Shown: positions 1-11,118, counted from the stretch's first letter. The stretch is DNA of 64,000 nt from Sycon ciliatum (GCF_964019385.1 NC_088645.1:26141189-26205188), one strand, 5' to 3'. Numbers and translations are program-made. Notes: a model not told the origin generated them from the letters alone.

Positions 1-578
1 AGGCATACCGAGACATTTTATCACCTGTGCCTCGTACGCACGTGGCCAAGGAGAAATCATCCAGGGATGAACTGAACAAAGTGAGGCAACCTCTGGCACT
101 GCACTATCTGCAAACTGTTGCTACTTTTGGGTTGCGGGCATTGCAACTGAAGCTATTGAGAATCCTCATCTTCCATCTCCTTCTACTTTAAGTACATAAC
201 TTTGGCTAACATGTCGGGATAACTGAACAACCCACTATGTCTTCCCAGCTATGAAGTCATCTATCATCATGGTGAATGTACTGATGGACGGTCATCTCTC
301 CATGACGATTACCCACGCAGACCGAGCACACTTCTTACAAAACCGTGCATGCTCTCCCATTCCAGAAGTTGTTGTTTTCCTGTCATGTTAACACGGGTTG
401 TTTTTCGTTTTCAAGGTTTCGTCAAATTGTCACCTATTTTTGTCCTATTGAGGTCTGTGAATTATTTGTTTTCAACAGAACATGGACAAGTGCAGCAGGT
501 CTGGGTATACCCATGTTCCGTGTTATTAGCAAAATTTTGTCTGCTTCTATCTCTATGGACCATCATAGATGTGGTTAA
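1..578. other. non-coding stretch, no gene seen
   Basis: Nothing recognisable was found in this stretch: no domain-bearing reading frame, no clear splice-bounded exon and no repeat that recurs elsewhere in the window. If the CCP exon at 1103 has an upstream partner exon, this is part of the intervening intron. Confidence 0.4.
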
Positions 579-988
579 ATCAAAAAGTATTCTTTCCAGA
601 CCAAAGAGTGGTGTATTTGAAAATTAATAAAGATAGAAATATTCACGATACTTCTCCAGACGTTTCGTTTTTCTGAACAACATCGTCAGTGGATAAGGAA
701 TGGAGGGCTTTGGGTGGTGGCACGGGTTAATAGGGAGTGATGGTGGTGAGATGAGGTGAGAAGGTGAAGGTGGGAAATAGATGTATCTAAGTTAATGGTG
801 AAGGTTAGGTGCGGGTCGGTACAGGTGGGAACCTGTATCGACCCGCACCTAACCTTCACCTTAGCCCTCCATTCCTTATCCATTGACGATGTTGTTCAGA
901 AAAACGAAAAGAAGTATCGTGAATATTTCTATCTTTATCAATTTTCAAATACACCACTCTTTGGTCTAGAAGGAATATTTATTGATAT
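579..988. mobile_element. foldback (MITE-like) element
   Basis: The left arm (about 579-710) and right arm (about 862-988) are near-perfect reverse complements: the segment around 598-656 (CCAAAGAGTGGTGTATTTG and following) returns inverted around 906-966. A second hairpin is nested inside, 802-827 against 832-858. No transposase is encoded. The small reading frames here exist only because the arms mirror each other. The superfamily is not assigned because no clean target duplication is visible. Confidence 0.7.
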
Positions 989-1102
989 TACAATGAGAAT
1001 GGATATTCAACGGCTTTTCCACCAACTCTTTGATATGGTTTTAGTTGTGTGGTGTTCACTCATTGAGAGTAACTGCATTGAATTTTGTCTCTTTGTTCCC
1101 AG

Positions 1103-1288
1103 CGCAATGCCCTACTCTCACTGACACCAAGTTCAATTACAAACCTATTTCCTGTTTCAACACACTACCAGGTAACACAGTATCCATCGAGTGCAGAACA
1201 GGTTTTCTGTCTAACAATAGTATGGAAATAACCCAGTCTATATGCCAGGGCAATGGAAGGTGGCAACCAAGGCAACCAGTGTGTGAAA
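1103..1288 (+). CDS. sushi/CCP domain exon of a putative receptor
   Basis: This 62-codon exon encodes one complement control protein (sushi) module. The reading frame has four cysteines in CCP order (C-P near the start, a middle C, the ECRTGF segment, C before GNGRWQP, and a closing C), including the typical GNGRW-P-C signature. It is bounded by TTGTTCCCAG and GTAAGT splice sites and is phase 1 on both sides, which is usual for shuffled extracellular modules. CCP domains bind proteins or carbohydrates outside the cell. I infer it belongs to the same gene as the stalk and membrane exons downstream because strand and phase agree. Linkage needs transcript evidence. Confidence 0.8.
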
Positions 1289-1342
1289 GTAAGTCTTTAC
1301 TTGGAAGTATACCAGTGATGCAAGGACAACCAAAATATTTAA

Positions 1343-2333
1343 GACAGCATGTATGAGAAAACCTGAAAAACTGGGCTGGGCTATCTCTCCGATTTCGCTC
1401 AAAATTTGCAAGTCGATTTCCTTTGGGGTCTACAACAACCATGCGAAAGGGCTCGTTGCATAACTTACGGACACCTTGGAACTGAGGACCACCTCGAAAT
1501 TGGCCCAAAATACGACTGAATATTGGGTCTAAAAACGAGCGCTGGTAAAGCGTACACGATGGAGCTGAGAACAAACCACCACCATGCCAACATTACCTCA
1601 CCTGAGTAGTCTTCACATCACCACCAAATAAAGCGATGGCTTCATCCAGGAAAGCAATGGCCATTATCTTCAAATATCACTAAATTGCATCGAAAAAATA
1701 GCCAAATTTCAAGGGCCATAGCGAGAACCATTTACGGCGTCTATTTTTCTGAACCATGCACTGCATGACAGTGGACTATCTCCACTATCATCCTGGACAT
1801 TGTCTCGTAAAAAACGTTCCACGTTTTCTGGAAATAAACAAATTTGAATATTTTCACTTCACCACATTTAAACATTGCCAATTAATTTCCTACCCGAAGA
1901 CGGAAAGGGCTTCCTCAAGCTCCAACACCAGGCACCGCTCCAGACGCCAGCACGCGAATCACTGCAGCGTGGTCACCTCTACCGAGTCTAACAAGAAATT
2001 TGAAATTACAACCTTGTCACTCCAAACAACAACCATGTCCTTCCCTGAACGACTCAAATTTCACTAGCAGCAAAGCTCTGCAGGAGTGCCAAAAAATGAA
2101 CAAACCTCGATTAGTGCGATGGAAGCACACGATACTTTGCGTCCTGAAACTGGCCGTGTGCCGACCACCGCGTGACATAGCAGATCGACGGATTTGATCA
2201 GGTTGATCGACAGTATGCAACGAGCCCTTTCGCATGGTTGTTGAAGACCCCAAAGTAAATATATTTGCAAATTTTGAGCAAAATCGGAGATATGACCCAA
2301 CGCAGCTTTTCCGGTTTTCTCAGACATGCCCTC
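1343..2333. mobile_element. non-autonomous TTAA foldback element (Kolobok-like)
   Basis: TTAA at 1339-1342 and TTAA at 2334-2337 flank a 991-bp unit whose ends are inverted copies of about 130 bp: GCATGT-TGAGAAAACC on the left, and the reverse of GGTTTTCTCAGACATGCC on the right, continuing into a segment with CAACAACCATGCGAAAGGG. The same termini recur in the larger element at 28239-30453. A TTAA target with purine-starting termini is known for Kolobok elements, and piggyBac also uses TTAA. The superfamily is therefore inferred. It sits in the intron between two receptor exons. Confidence 0.65.
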
Positions 2334-2586
2334 TTAAGGAATATCCAGTATCAGTTCCAAACAAACCAACATTCACATTTGGATTTGGGAGTGAAAACCT
2401 GACTGCACTTTCTAGGTTTGGCCTGGCGCCATGATTTAGATGGTTAGAGTACTTCTCCGGACAAGAAAGGTCCTGGTTCAAGTCATGGTGGGGCTGGAAA
2501 ATTCGATGGAGGATGTCACCTGAAGCCGATGCCAATCTTCACAAGGTCGAAGGTAATATAAGACATTTTCCATGTCTCCCCTCCAG

Positions 2587-2715
2587 GTTGCATATTGGAA
2601 TGCAATGACACTAATGTGGTGAATTGTAATCAAGTACCGGCAGTGGGAATGGCAATGGCAACTGTCAACTGTGTTTGTGGACAAAACTTTCAATGGACCA
2701 TCGGCCAATGTCAAC
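2587..2715 (+). CDS. small cysteine-module exon (CCP-like)
   Basis: A 129-bp segment lies between CTCCAG and GTAAGT, phase 1 on both sides like the CCP exon 1.3 kb upstream. It translates to 42 complete residues with six cysteines and a WTIGQC ending that resembles the W-x-x-x-x-C end of a CCP module. It is shorter than a normal 55-65 residue sushi domain, so it may be a reduced module or one half of a domain split by an intron. It is placed with the receptor gene by phase, strand and position. Confidence 0.55.
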
Positions 2716-3169
2716 GTAAGTGAATTGCTGTATAATTATATCGTATTAAACCCAGATTATGAAAATAAAAAAACTATGACTTTCAAAGCGGAAATAATTT
2801 GCCAGAATCAGTGCATTGTGTAGCTAATGAGAGTCTGTGTATTGTACTTGTCAAAGCGCCATTAAAGCCTGTACACTCACCTCACGAACCACGACCCCCC
2901 CGGGCATAACTAGGGTTCAGCGGTTAATGCTCCGAAAATTTTCGTATAATGCTAATCATAATGCTCCAAAAACTACCCTGTAATGCTGATTAGAATGCTT
3001 TAACAAGGGCTATAATGCTCTTGGTTTGGAACAAATATGGAACAAAGGCTGCACATTGTCAAACTTCCAGGAAAGGAGGCATTTAGACGATCTGCCTCTG
3101 AAGCTGCTACAATATCTCTCACGCGCTCAACCACAACTTCGTAGCACTATAAGACAGGATTAGGCAGGC

Positions 3170-3455
3170 AGGCACAGTGGGTTGGTCAAAGACCATGATT
3201 GAGATACGAGAGGTACCTGGTTCAAGTCCTGCCTGGAAGCGGTTTTTCCAGCCGTGCTGCTACCCACAGTCAACTGGGAACTTGTGGCCAGGCACAAGGG
3301 GTACATGGATGCAGCTAATGGGGTCGTTCTCGGCACTTGTGCCAGTGGTTGTGAGACTTATCCACTCACCCCCACCGTTAGGCGCTGCATCTGCCGCTAG
3401 GATTTACCGGGTGTTAGCGGCCGTCGTGAGTTCCCTTCGGGAACGGACACGATAA
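3170..3455 (+). mobile_element. tRNA-derived SINE (family with GGCACAGTGGGTTGG head)
   Basis: The head GGCACAGTGGGTTGGTC resembles a Pol III A box, and GGTTCAAGTCC about 50 bases later is a B box. A body of about 220 bp and a T/TTTAC-rich tail follow. The same family recurs inverted at 60598-60930 and as a truncated inverted copy at 50912-51125. No protein is encoded. Confidence 0.7.
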
Positions 3456-3758
3456 TTTACTTTACTTTTACTTAAGACAGGATCTCGTCTCCATTGGCTG
3501 CTCTCCATTGCAACTTTGTTGCACGGCTGTGCCTTAATAGTAGGTGTATCAAATCTTTTTTCCTTGCTTATCCATGTAATGAGTTCTCCTCCTCATTTTA
3601 GTTCATCATGCAGTGAGTGTTCAATAGTAAAAAAATAATAATAATGAGAGGTGAAACATTATTGCTGGTGATCAGAAATATGGTAGAAGCTTATCATGGG
3701 AAGTGGTATTCCTGCCTGCAGACAAGCTGTCACTGCTTCCACACTGTGAAAAATGTCT

Positions 3759-4145
3759 TCATCTGAAACAGCTCGCGTGAGGCCAGTTCCTGAGAGACGA
3801 TCTCAGACTGTAGGCCTTGCTTGCATTACAATCATTCACCACGAACTGTACGTGCTTCACCAGGAAAGTAATACACGCGCTCCTGAGCACTGAAATCGAC
3901 TTGGTACCGCGTCCATGAGATATTCTAGTTCTTTTCGAGCCTGCTGAGCTGGACTCGGCAAAGGCAGTTGTTTGGAACAACCTCTTTCTGTTCATACCCG
4001 CTCCTTCAACCAGGTCCAAATTTATCAATGGATCAGTGTTTACTTCAGTATCGCTAGAGATGCTTTGGCCAGAGCCTATGGCATAACAGGAAATATCCTC
4101 TCCGTCTGTTTGATATTCAATTCGCGTACGTTTAGTCTCCTCCAT
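3759..4145 (-). other. unidentified 128-codon ORF
   Basis: The open frame from an ATG at 4145 encodes a hydrophilic protein with two KRTRI motifs (an opening EETKRTRIEY and a later SKRTRIS) and an acidic serine-rich middle. No known domain is recognised. It could be the 5' exon of a lost transposase inside the possible element ending near 2905 and 9475, or chance. No copies occur elsewhere in the window. Confidence 0.15.
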
Positions 4146-4364
4146 CGCTCTCCATGATTTCTATAACAGAACTTCTCTCATTTGGGCTTGCTACATCGTC
4201 TGTACATTTAACTGACCACATTGCTACATAAAGATTTCATTTAGCAATAGCATTACACACTCTTTTGAAACGTTTTAGAGTAGGATGCATGTTTTTCAGC
4301 TCCCTTTATTGTATCGTTTTTAGGTTACTTTTGGGGTCTCTGACCCGGATTTTTTGTTGCAAGC

Positions 4365-5735
4365 ATGTCTGCAAACAGGGATTCCACGACCATGGCCGCA
4401 GTAGAGAGCGATGAGCACGAACAGCCGTGCGATGTCCCAGATAATCGTTTCCCCACGTCGAACTGCTGCCGCGATTTCCACAACGCTCTGGCGGTGATAA
4501 TGGATATGCTTGATGCCGAAAGAAGTGCTGCTGCAGACCGTGAGAAAAGGCTGATAAGCCATATCGACCAGCTATCTAGGACCGTTCAGGAGCTATCCAG
4601 ATCAAGCGCACCAAACATTCCAAGTTCAGGAAGTTCCGCCATTACGGTTGGAGATTCTCAGGCTCAGAGCAAGTCGCAAAGAAAGAGGCGCCATGCTACT
4701 AACTGCCCAACCGTTGAGTCCGAAACCAACCCGAATACCGTAGTAGATCTACAACTGACTTCATCTGGTCCGGCCCAGCAGGATGCTGCGGCCACGTGTC
4801 ACATTCCAGTCGGGAGCGGACCTACCGTACCAGGACATGACCTCAGTGACCTGGATCATCACCAACGCGTGGGTGTCACGTCGAACGTTCAAACTACCGT
4901 AAAGTACCGCCAGAGCGCCCCACCATCTCGTCCTTTCGTGGCCGCCTTGTGGAGGTGGATTCCTGTCTGTAGGTCATACGACACGGACCTTGTACAAACA
5001 TTGCACATTGTGCAGTCAATCCGTACCCAGTTTACCTTCGAGCTCCACATAAAAACATGCCAAGTGTGACCTTAGTACACGAAGGTTCTCACATCGTACA
5101 AACTTAGTAGCATTCTGCCATACGATTTTCTTCCCTTGGCTGTAAAATCAAGGTGGGGCGCTCTCGCGAGACGGGGCGCTCTGGCGGTACTTTACGGTAC
5201 TAGTAATTCGAACTCCAAGACCAACACCAACATTCAAACTTCAGCTTATGCAGCCAGTGCAGTCAGTGAGGCCAATTTGCCAGACGTCGATGACGACAGT
5301 GAAGATGCTGCCTGGCGTTTGGTGACAGCCAGGAAACCTGTCAAGAAAAGTGTTGTGTTTGTTGGCAATCTGCTGCGCGATGCCTCACCGGAGCAGCTAG
5401 CACGCTTCGTGGAGTGTCGCTCGTCGGAGCTGAAGACTCCCCCTATTAAAATTCTCGACTGTAAAGTTTTTCAGAAGCAGAAGTCGTCGTCTGCGAGACT
5501 GGTAGTCCACGCATCGCGCAGCAAGACGCTGTTGGATCGTTGCTTCTGGCCCAGACCACTCTATTCTAGACAGTGGAATTTCGACAAGTACTCTGCCTCT
5601 GATGTCAGTGATGATACCACAGAAACCACAGCATGTGACGACACGCAAGCAAACTCTGCATCCCTTTCGGAAGTGAAAACAAATGTGCACGCGCCCTCAG
5701 TCAGCGATGGCTCTGAAATCAACCATGCCTGCTGA
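4365..5735 (+). pseudogene. LINE ORF1 protein, split by a MITE
   Basis: The first half encodes a heptad-like, charged segment (residues about 35-80, with LDAERSAAADREKRL) likely to form a coiled coil. The second half (from about 5280) encodes an RRM-like fold start, SVVFVGNLLRDASPEQL, then a basic stretch, as in the RNA-binding ORF1 proteins of CR1/L2 elements. An in-frame stop at 5067-5069 lies inside the inserted MITE (4897-5197). The insertion plus its TA duplication is 303 bp, so the two halves stay in one frame. Without the insert the protein would be 355 residues. Its last bases overlap the ORF2 start as TGATG. Confidence 0.75.
4897..5197. mobile_element. 301-bp MITE inserted in LINE ORF1
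   Basis: The terminal inverted repeats begin CCGTAAAGTACCGCCAGAGC on the left and mirror this at 5171-5197 on the right. TA dinucleotides flank both ends (4895-4896 and 5198-5199), the target duplication of Tc1/mariner-type elements. The interior has no transposase. The insertion breaks ORF1 by a stop codon but preserves its frame. Confidence 0.8.
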
Positions 5736-8531
5736 TGACCATGCTGCACACTGCCTTCTTGAATGTATGTAGTATCAGGCGCAAGACAGCCGAAGTGCAA
5801 AAGTTCTTGTCAAACAGAGGCATTCATGTCTTTGGTATGGCTGAGACTTGGCTCACTCCAGATATCTTGGACAGTGAACTTACTATCCCACATTTCAAGC
5901 TCCATCGGAAGGATAGATTGCAGCAACGTAGTGGTGGTGTTGGGATATACTGCCATGAATCTGTTCTTGCGCGAAGACGCACTGACTTGGAGACTGACTT
6001 AGAGCTGCTGTGGATAGAAGTTAGCGTTTCCGATGGCATAGTGCTGGTTGGATGCTGTTATCGTCCACCAGACAATCCTGTAGCATTCTGGACCTCCCTG
6101 GAGTCCAACCTAGACGCATCAGTTCATGCACCAGGTAAGAAGGTTCTGGCAACTGTCATGCTGGGTGATTTCAACGTTGATATGAAAATGAACCAGTCAC
6201 CCATGGCCATACGAGTAACTGACTTGTTTAACAAATTTGGTATGTGTCTTCACCAACACGTGCCACCACCCTTACTAAGTCAATCATTGATCTCTTCCTA
6301 TCAACTTGCCCGCTGACGGGGCCTTGTGAGATAGTCTACCTAGACATTAGTGACCACTTTGCAGTACTTGGGAATCTCTCTGTGGCAGGGTTTGCACCAG
6401 GCCGTACTTCCAGCTACAGACCTACACGCCGCATCCATAAGATAAACTGGGACACCTTCAACAGCGATCTCAGTGTAGAGCAGGCCTCTCTGCTCGCCAT
6501 AGATGATGTCAACACCCTTGCATCATCTTTCATCGCCTCCATAGTGTCAACATTGGATAAGCATGCACCCGTGCGGATGAGGCGAATTCGGGATAGACGT
6601 CCCTGCCCGTGGGTAACAGATGAACTTGTGGCCTGCGTACGGGAGCAAGACAGACTCCATCGACTGCTCATGAAGAACCGCTGCAATGATGACCTCCGCA
6701 GTCAACACCGCACTGCTCGTGCCAAGGCCAGGAAGCTGGACAGGAGCCTGAAGAACACGTATTTCATCCAGCAGTGGCAGACTTCTGACCAAAGTAAACT
6801 TTGGTCAGTCATCAATACTGTGGTTGGCCGGAAGAAACAATCGCACACTGCTCAAGTACCCATATCGGATCTTAGCAAGCTGTTTGGTGACGTTGTCCAT
6901 GATCCCCATCGTCCTCCTCAGCTCTGTTCTCCCTCTGGTCCAATGGCGGAAGGGGCATTTACCGACTTCAGTGTAGTGACAGTCGAGGATGTGGCAAGCA
7001 GTTTGAAATCAGTCAACCCTTTCAAGGCAACAGGCAGTGACCAAGTTCCAAGCATCATCCTGAAAAAGTGTTATCCAACCATTGCCCCCACACTTACACG
7101 CATCATTAATATATCCCTGTCCTCCAGTGAGTTCCCCCTGTCCTTCAAGTTGTCCCACGTCAGTCCGCTCTTCAAGAGTGGAGACCCAGCTTTGCCAAAG
7201 AACTACCGCCCTGTGTCACTGCTCCCAGTTATCTCCCGCATCACAGAAGCATTTGTAAAAAATCAGATCACGCAGTACTTGGACTCCAAGCAACTTCTTC
7301 CGCCTACTCAGTTCGCCTACCGAAGGCTTCACTCCACAGAAGATGCCTTAACGTTTGCTGTTGATCGATGGCAAATGGCACGGGCAGAGCGCAAGTATAC
7401 GGGCATCGTGTTTGTCGACATGTCAAAGGCCTTTGACCGCGTCAGGCATGAGCGACTCGTTACTAAACTGTTTAACCTAGGCATCTCGGGAACTGCACTC
7501 AACTGGTTCTGCAGTTACCTGTCTGGCCGGACACAGCAGATCAAATTGCAGGATCAGTTGTCAGGGACTGTTCCTTGCTCTCGCGGTGTTCCGCAGGGCA
7601 GTGTCTTAGGCCCACTCCTGTTTGTAATTTACACTGCTTACGTCAAGTCAACGATGCCTCCCGATGAGGCAGATCAGGAATTCGCTGATGACATCGCTCT
7701 CGATTGCTCCAACGCGTGTCCCAAGCAAGTCTGCGAGTCTCTGTCGTCTGCAGTGACCAACCTCGCCAAGTGGCTAGATGACATCGGCCTACTTCTGAAT
7801 GCCCAGAAAACCCAAATTCTGTTTGTAAAGCTAAGAGGCGGTGCTGATGTTCAAGAACATGTACGTTGTCGAGGACAACCCCTGGAAGCAACAATATCTG
7901 CGAAATACCTGGGTGTTGTAATCGACAATGACCTCTCCTGGCAGCCACATATCAGCCATGTAACACGCAAGATCGGGCCAGTAATTGGACAGCTATGGCG
8001 ACACGGCAGGTCCCTGAGCCTAAGAGCACGCCAAGTCTGGTATGTCAGCATGATACAGGCTCATCTGTCCTATGGATCCAACTGTTTCTTCTCCAGTCTT
8101 TCCAAGCAGCTCCTGGATAAACTCCACCGCCTGTCAAAATCCGTGTCAGAGCGACCCTGCAGCAAAGGACTCTGGTCCCGACTGCCCCCCTTCTCGAGCT
8201 CCTGGGTGTGCCAAGCTTGCCACAGCTGCTCTTCCAGAAGCTTGCCATCTTCGTTTTCAAATGTTTAAATGACAAGACAAGTCCCCTGTTAAAGAATCTG
8301 TTCGTGCTGATCAACGACCCTGCCACACCTCAGCTGAGGACGACATGGGGTCAAGTGTCAAGCCTGCTGAGAGTTCCGTTCCTCCCTGGTCCTGCTGGAC
8401 GTCCTTCAATTCAGTTTGCTAGCAGCATTCTGTGGAATGCTCTCCCAGTTGCAGTCCGTACGGAAGGTGATTGGCAGACATTTAAAGCTCTAGCCACGGC
8501 TCTCGACTTGCCCAGCCTTTACCCATATTAA
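5735..8531 (+). pseudogene. LINE ORF2: endonuclease and reverse transcriptase, two frameshifts
   Basis: Residues from 5735 encode an apurinic-type endonuclease (FLNVCSIRRK, AETWL, GGVGIY, CCYRPP, GDFNVDM, then SDHFAVL further on), used to nick target DNA. The RT follows, with PKNYRPVSLLP, QFAYRRLHSTEDAL, VFVDMSKAFDRV, RGVPQGSVLGPLLF and the catalytic FADD near 7683. A C-terminal domain ends in WNALPVAVR. A 2-base duplication (TG) near 6244 shifts frame between endonuclease and RT, and a second shift of one base lies near 8140-8150. Start choice: the ATG overlapping the ORF1 stop. Confidence 0.85.
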
Positions 8532-8612
8532 CATTCTGTGTACCTAACTTCATGTCGAAATCCATTTTAACAATCCGCATATCTCCCCTCCCCCCCCTCT
8601 CTCTCTGTCTCT

Positions 8613-8666
<54 letters not shown>

Positions 8667-8707
8667 CTCTCTCTCTCTCCCTCTATCTATCTCTCTCTGT
8701 TGTTGTT

Positions 8708-8740
<33 letters not shown>

Positions 8741-8885
8741 GCTGCTGCTGCTGCTGTCGTTATTGTTCCCAGTCCTGCTGTTGTTGTTTGTCTGTTGTTG
8801 TTGTCGCTGTTGTTGTTGCCGTTGCTGTTGTTGTTGGTCATTTTGTAAGAGCTTGGACAGTTCACTTGTCCAGGCAATAAAGCAG

Positions 8886-8970
<85 letters not shown>
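8613..8970. repeat. microsatellite cluster (CA, CT, TTG, CT, TATC)
   Basis: Consecutive simple repeats: (CA)n at 8613-8663, (CT)n at 8663-8698, (TTG)n at about 8699-8755 and again imperfectly to 8840, and (CT)n at 8888-8955 passing into TATC. They lie in the 3' region of the LINE. Confidence 0.95.
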
Positions 8971-8972
<2 letters not shown>

Positions 8973-9720
8973 CTATCTCGAATCTATCTCTCCTCTCTCA
9001 TCATGCATGCGTCACATTCTCATGGAATTTTATTATTATTTTTATTTTATAAGATTGCATGCTTCACACTCTCATGTAATATTTCTTTCCTTTCTTCGTC
9101 TTTTTGTGAGAGCTTGGACAATCCACTTGTCCAGGCAAGAAGGCAGCAATGCCTGTTCATTCTGGCGAAGTAAAATAAAATATACCAACCAACCAACCAA
9201 CATGTATGTAGTCAGGTAAATGAAGCATTAGTGCTAAAGATGTTACGTGTCTACACAATCACAAAGTCATGTGCCGATACGATACATGGCGTTGCACCTC
9301 ATGACTTTAACCGATTGTTCCCAAAAAACTAATATTTCTCGACATTATCCACTATGAAACTCGTTATGCCGCTCAAACCCCACATAATGCTCGTCTTGTT
9401 CCTTTCTAATGCTCCATAGTTCTCTCATAATGCCGAATATGATGCCAGCATTATCCGCTGGGCTCTAGGCATAACACTGTAATGCTCAGCTTTGTATTTG
9501 AAAAACACTATTACGGCAGCTTGGTCTTATTCTAATCATTCAACAGCTACCTTCACTGATGAGCTATGTATCATCGAAACAGCTGTCTGAAGGAATCCAC
9601 GTTTTCAATATCGTCAACGGAAGTGTCCTCGCAGTGCTACTGATTGTGTGCAGGAGGGTCTAGTTGGTTGAGAGTGCAGTGTAGTGGGCCGAGAGCTCTG
9701 TCGCACCCTGTAATATTAAA

Positions 9721-9751
9721 CAGAAAGACATAGTATTCTTATGTCTTTCTG
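9721..9751. repeat. short perfect hairpin
   Basis: CAGAAAGACATA at 9721-9732 is perfectly inverted as TATGTCTTTCTG at 9740-9751, with a 7-base loop. It lies about 90 bp upstream of the linker exon. No T-run follows, so a terminator role is not supported. Confidence 0.5.
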
Positions 9752-9844
9752 TCTATAACGCATGTGCTTTGTGTGCTGGTATCTGTTTGCTGGTATGTGT
9801 GTGTGTGTGTGTGTGTGTGCATTTTTCTCCGTTATATTTTGCAG

Positions 9845-9874
9845 TTATTCCTACAGATCCAGCCACTACTACGA
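9845..9874 (+). CDS. putative 10-codon linker microexon
   Basis: A 30-bp stretch lies between TTTTGCAG and GTAAGT, phase 1 on both sides. It encodes a short Pro/Thr-rich peptide (IPTDPATTT) like the starts of the stalk exons further downstream. The preceding T-rich tract gives a plausible polypyrimidine signal. Consistent phase with the neighbouring receptor exons supports it; its small size means chance cannot be excluded. Confidence 0.4.
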
Positions 9875-10089
9875 GTAAGTTCTATTCTGTATTTTAAAAT
9901 CTTACCCTGCACCCTCACTGAATGCACTGAATTCACCAAATCATTTAAGTTAATTTTGGAAAACACACTATTCCCTCGAATGGAGAGCCACGGACAAATT
10001 TATAGAAAGAAAAAAAGGACCAAGGATAACCGAACGCCTCAATAAAACAGCACCAGAAGAAGACCATAAGCAGGAACAACATGCAGCAG

Positions 10090-10144
10090 TTTCATACGAC
10101 GAACGTTTTGCCGTATAGATGAGGACGGCTCATCAGGTGTGCAA
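10090..10144 (-). ncRNA. decayed hammerhead ribozyme motif
   Basis: On the minus strand the order is stem I, CTGATGA (10130-10136), a 5-bp stem II GCCGT/ACGGC, then AAAA where the core needs GAAA, then CGTTCGTC and the other side of stem I. The first base of the GAAA box has changed, and stem I has two mismatches, so cleavage is not expected. The match to the intact motifs near 47.3-48.2 kb marks this as an old copy of the same family. It lies between two repeats of a GGAGAGCCA-rich segment (9980 and 10159). Confidence 0.6.
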
Positions 10145-10382
10145 GAATTGACTCGGATGGAGAGCCAAAGATCAATTTAGAGAAAATAAAAAGGACCAAG
10201 GCACCAAGGATGAAGATATTATTCAGGCCTCCGGTTTCGCATGATTCCTGTTCGCATAGCTTCCCCTTTAATTGATCTTCGCATCTTTGCGCCACACCAG
10301 TTGTGTGGAATGTTGCATTCCGTCCTTGTATCGTGGTTTGACCGTATTGTCCAAAGGTCTTGCCCTTATCGTAATCGACGTA

Positions 10383-11116
10383 CAGTCAACTTCGCTAATA
10401 ACGACTGCGGATATAACGACAATTCGCGAATAACGACCGAATTTCCATGCCCAGAGCAAAGTCTCATCTAACTGTATACATTTAACTTCGGATATAACGA
10501 CTATCTGAATAACGACAATTCGCGTATAGCGACATGCTTTTAGTGCCCCGTGGTCATATTCACTGCTTGAATAACGACTTTCTGGGCTTTTGACAGCTAT
10601 TTCAAGTACCTGTCAGTCAAGTACATGTACCTGTCATGCAGAAGTACCAGAACCTACATGTATGGTGCACTGGTGATGGATATTATTGCACACATGCAAG
10701 AAAATGCAGCCAAGGGGGGGGGGGGCTTTTTCTTCCTTTTTTATGTTGGCTTCAAAATTGTTGGATTTACCAGCACACCTATATGTATGCAATGTACATG
10801 TAGCTGTACATGATTGCACAGTAATCATCATACATGTACAATGTACATGTCTCTGGCCCTGTAGATGGCTCAAAAAGGCATATTTTTCAATTGATTTCCC
10901 TTGCATATTGAATTTTTAGTTCCTTTCAACTGCAATATGAAAATAAAGTACACATTGACATAGAGCAAGAAAAGAGCTTGATTTTGATATGCATATCATA
11001 CTATACAAAATATGGGTTCACATACATTCAAATGGGACTTCGGTTATAAGGACACTTCGCGAATAAGGACACTTTTCTGATGCCCCGCCGAATGTCGTTA
11101 TTGGCGAAGTTGACTG
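10383..11116. mobile_element. pogo/Tc1-mariner-like MITE, 734 bp
   Basis: The ends are inverted: CAGTCAACTTCGCTAATAAC at 10383 and its mirror at about 11093-11116 (GTCGTTATTGGCGAAGTTGACTG). TA flanks both sides (10381-10382 and 11117-11118). CAGT-starting ends with a TATAACGA-type subterminal sequence are typical of pogo/Tigger-derived MITEs. Internal TAACGAC motifs recur several times. No transposase is present. Confidence 0.75.
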
Positions 11117-11118
11117 TA

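Larger units (their letters stand above)
4365..9205 (+). mobile_element. CR1-like LINE, near full length
   Basis: The element has ORF1 (4365-5735), ORF2 with an AP endonuclease then reverse transcriptase (5735-8531), and a long microsatellite-rich 3' region ending in ACC/AACC repeats near 9205. A short segment (GAGCTTGGACA-TCCACTTGTCCAGGCAA) occurs twice in the 3' region, at about 8849 and 9111. Two frameshifts and an inserted MITE make the copy inactive. The layout and RT motifs fit the CR1/Jockey group. Several other fragments in the window (13571-14290, 42200-44130, 56458-57239) belong to the same broad group. Confidence 0.8.
2905..9475. mobile_element. possible DNA transposon ends with AATGCT subterminal repeats
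   Basis: The segment at 2910-2931 and the reverse complement of 9447-9468 share an 18/22 match around CAGCGG-TAATGCT. Each end then runs inward through several scattered AATGC motifs over about 120-150 bp. This is the look of terminal inverted repeats with subterminal repeats. The interior holds a SINE, an unidentified minus ORF and a LINE, so any original transposase has gone or was never there. The pairing of these two ends is tentative. Confidence 0.25.

Noticed and set aside
686-883. 65-codon minus ORF rich in His and Thr
   Set aside because: It is a mirror product of the inverted repeat at 579-988.
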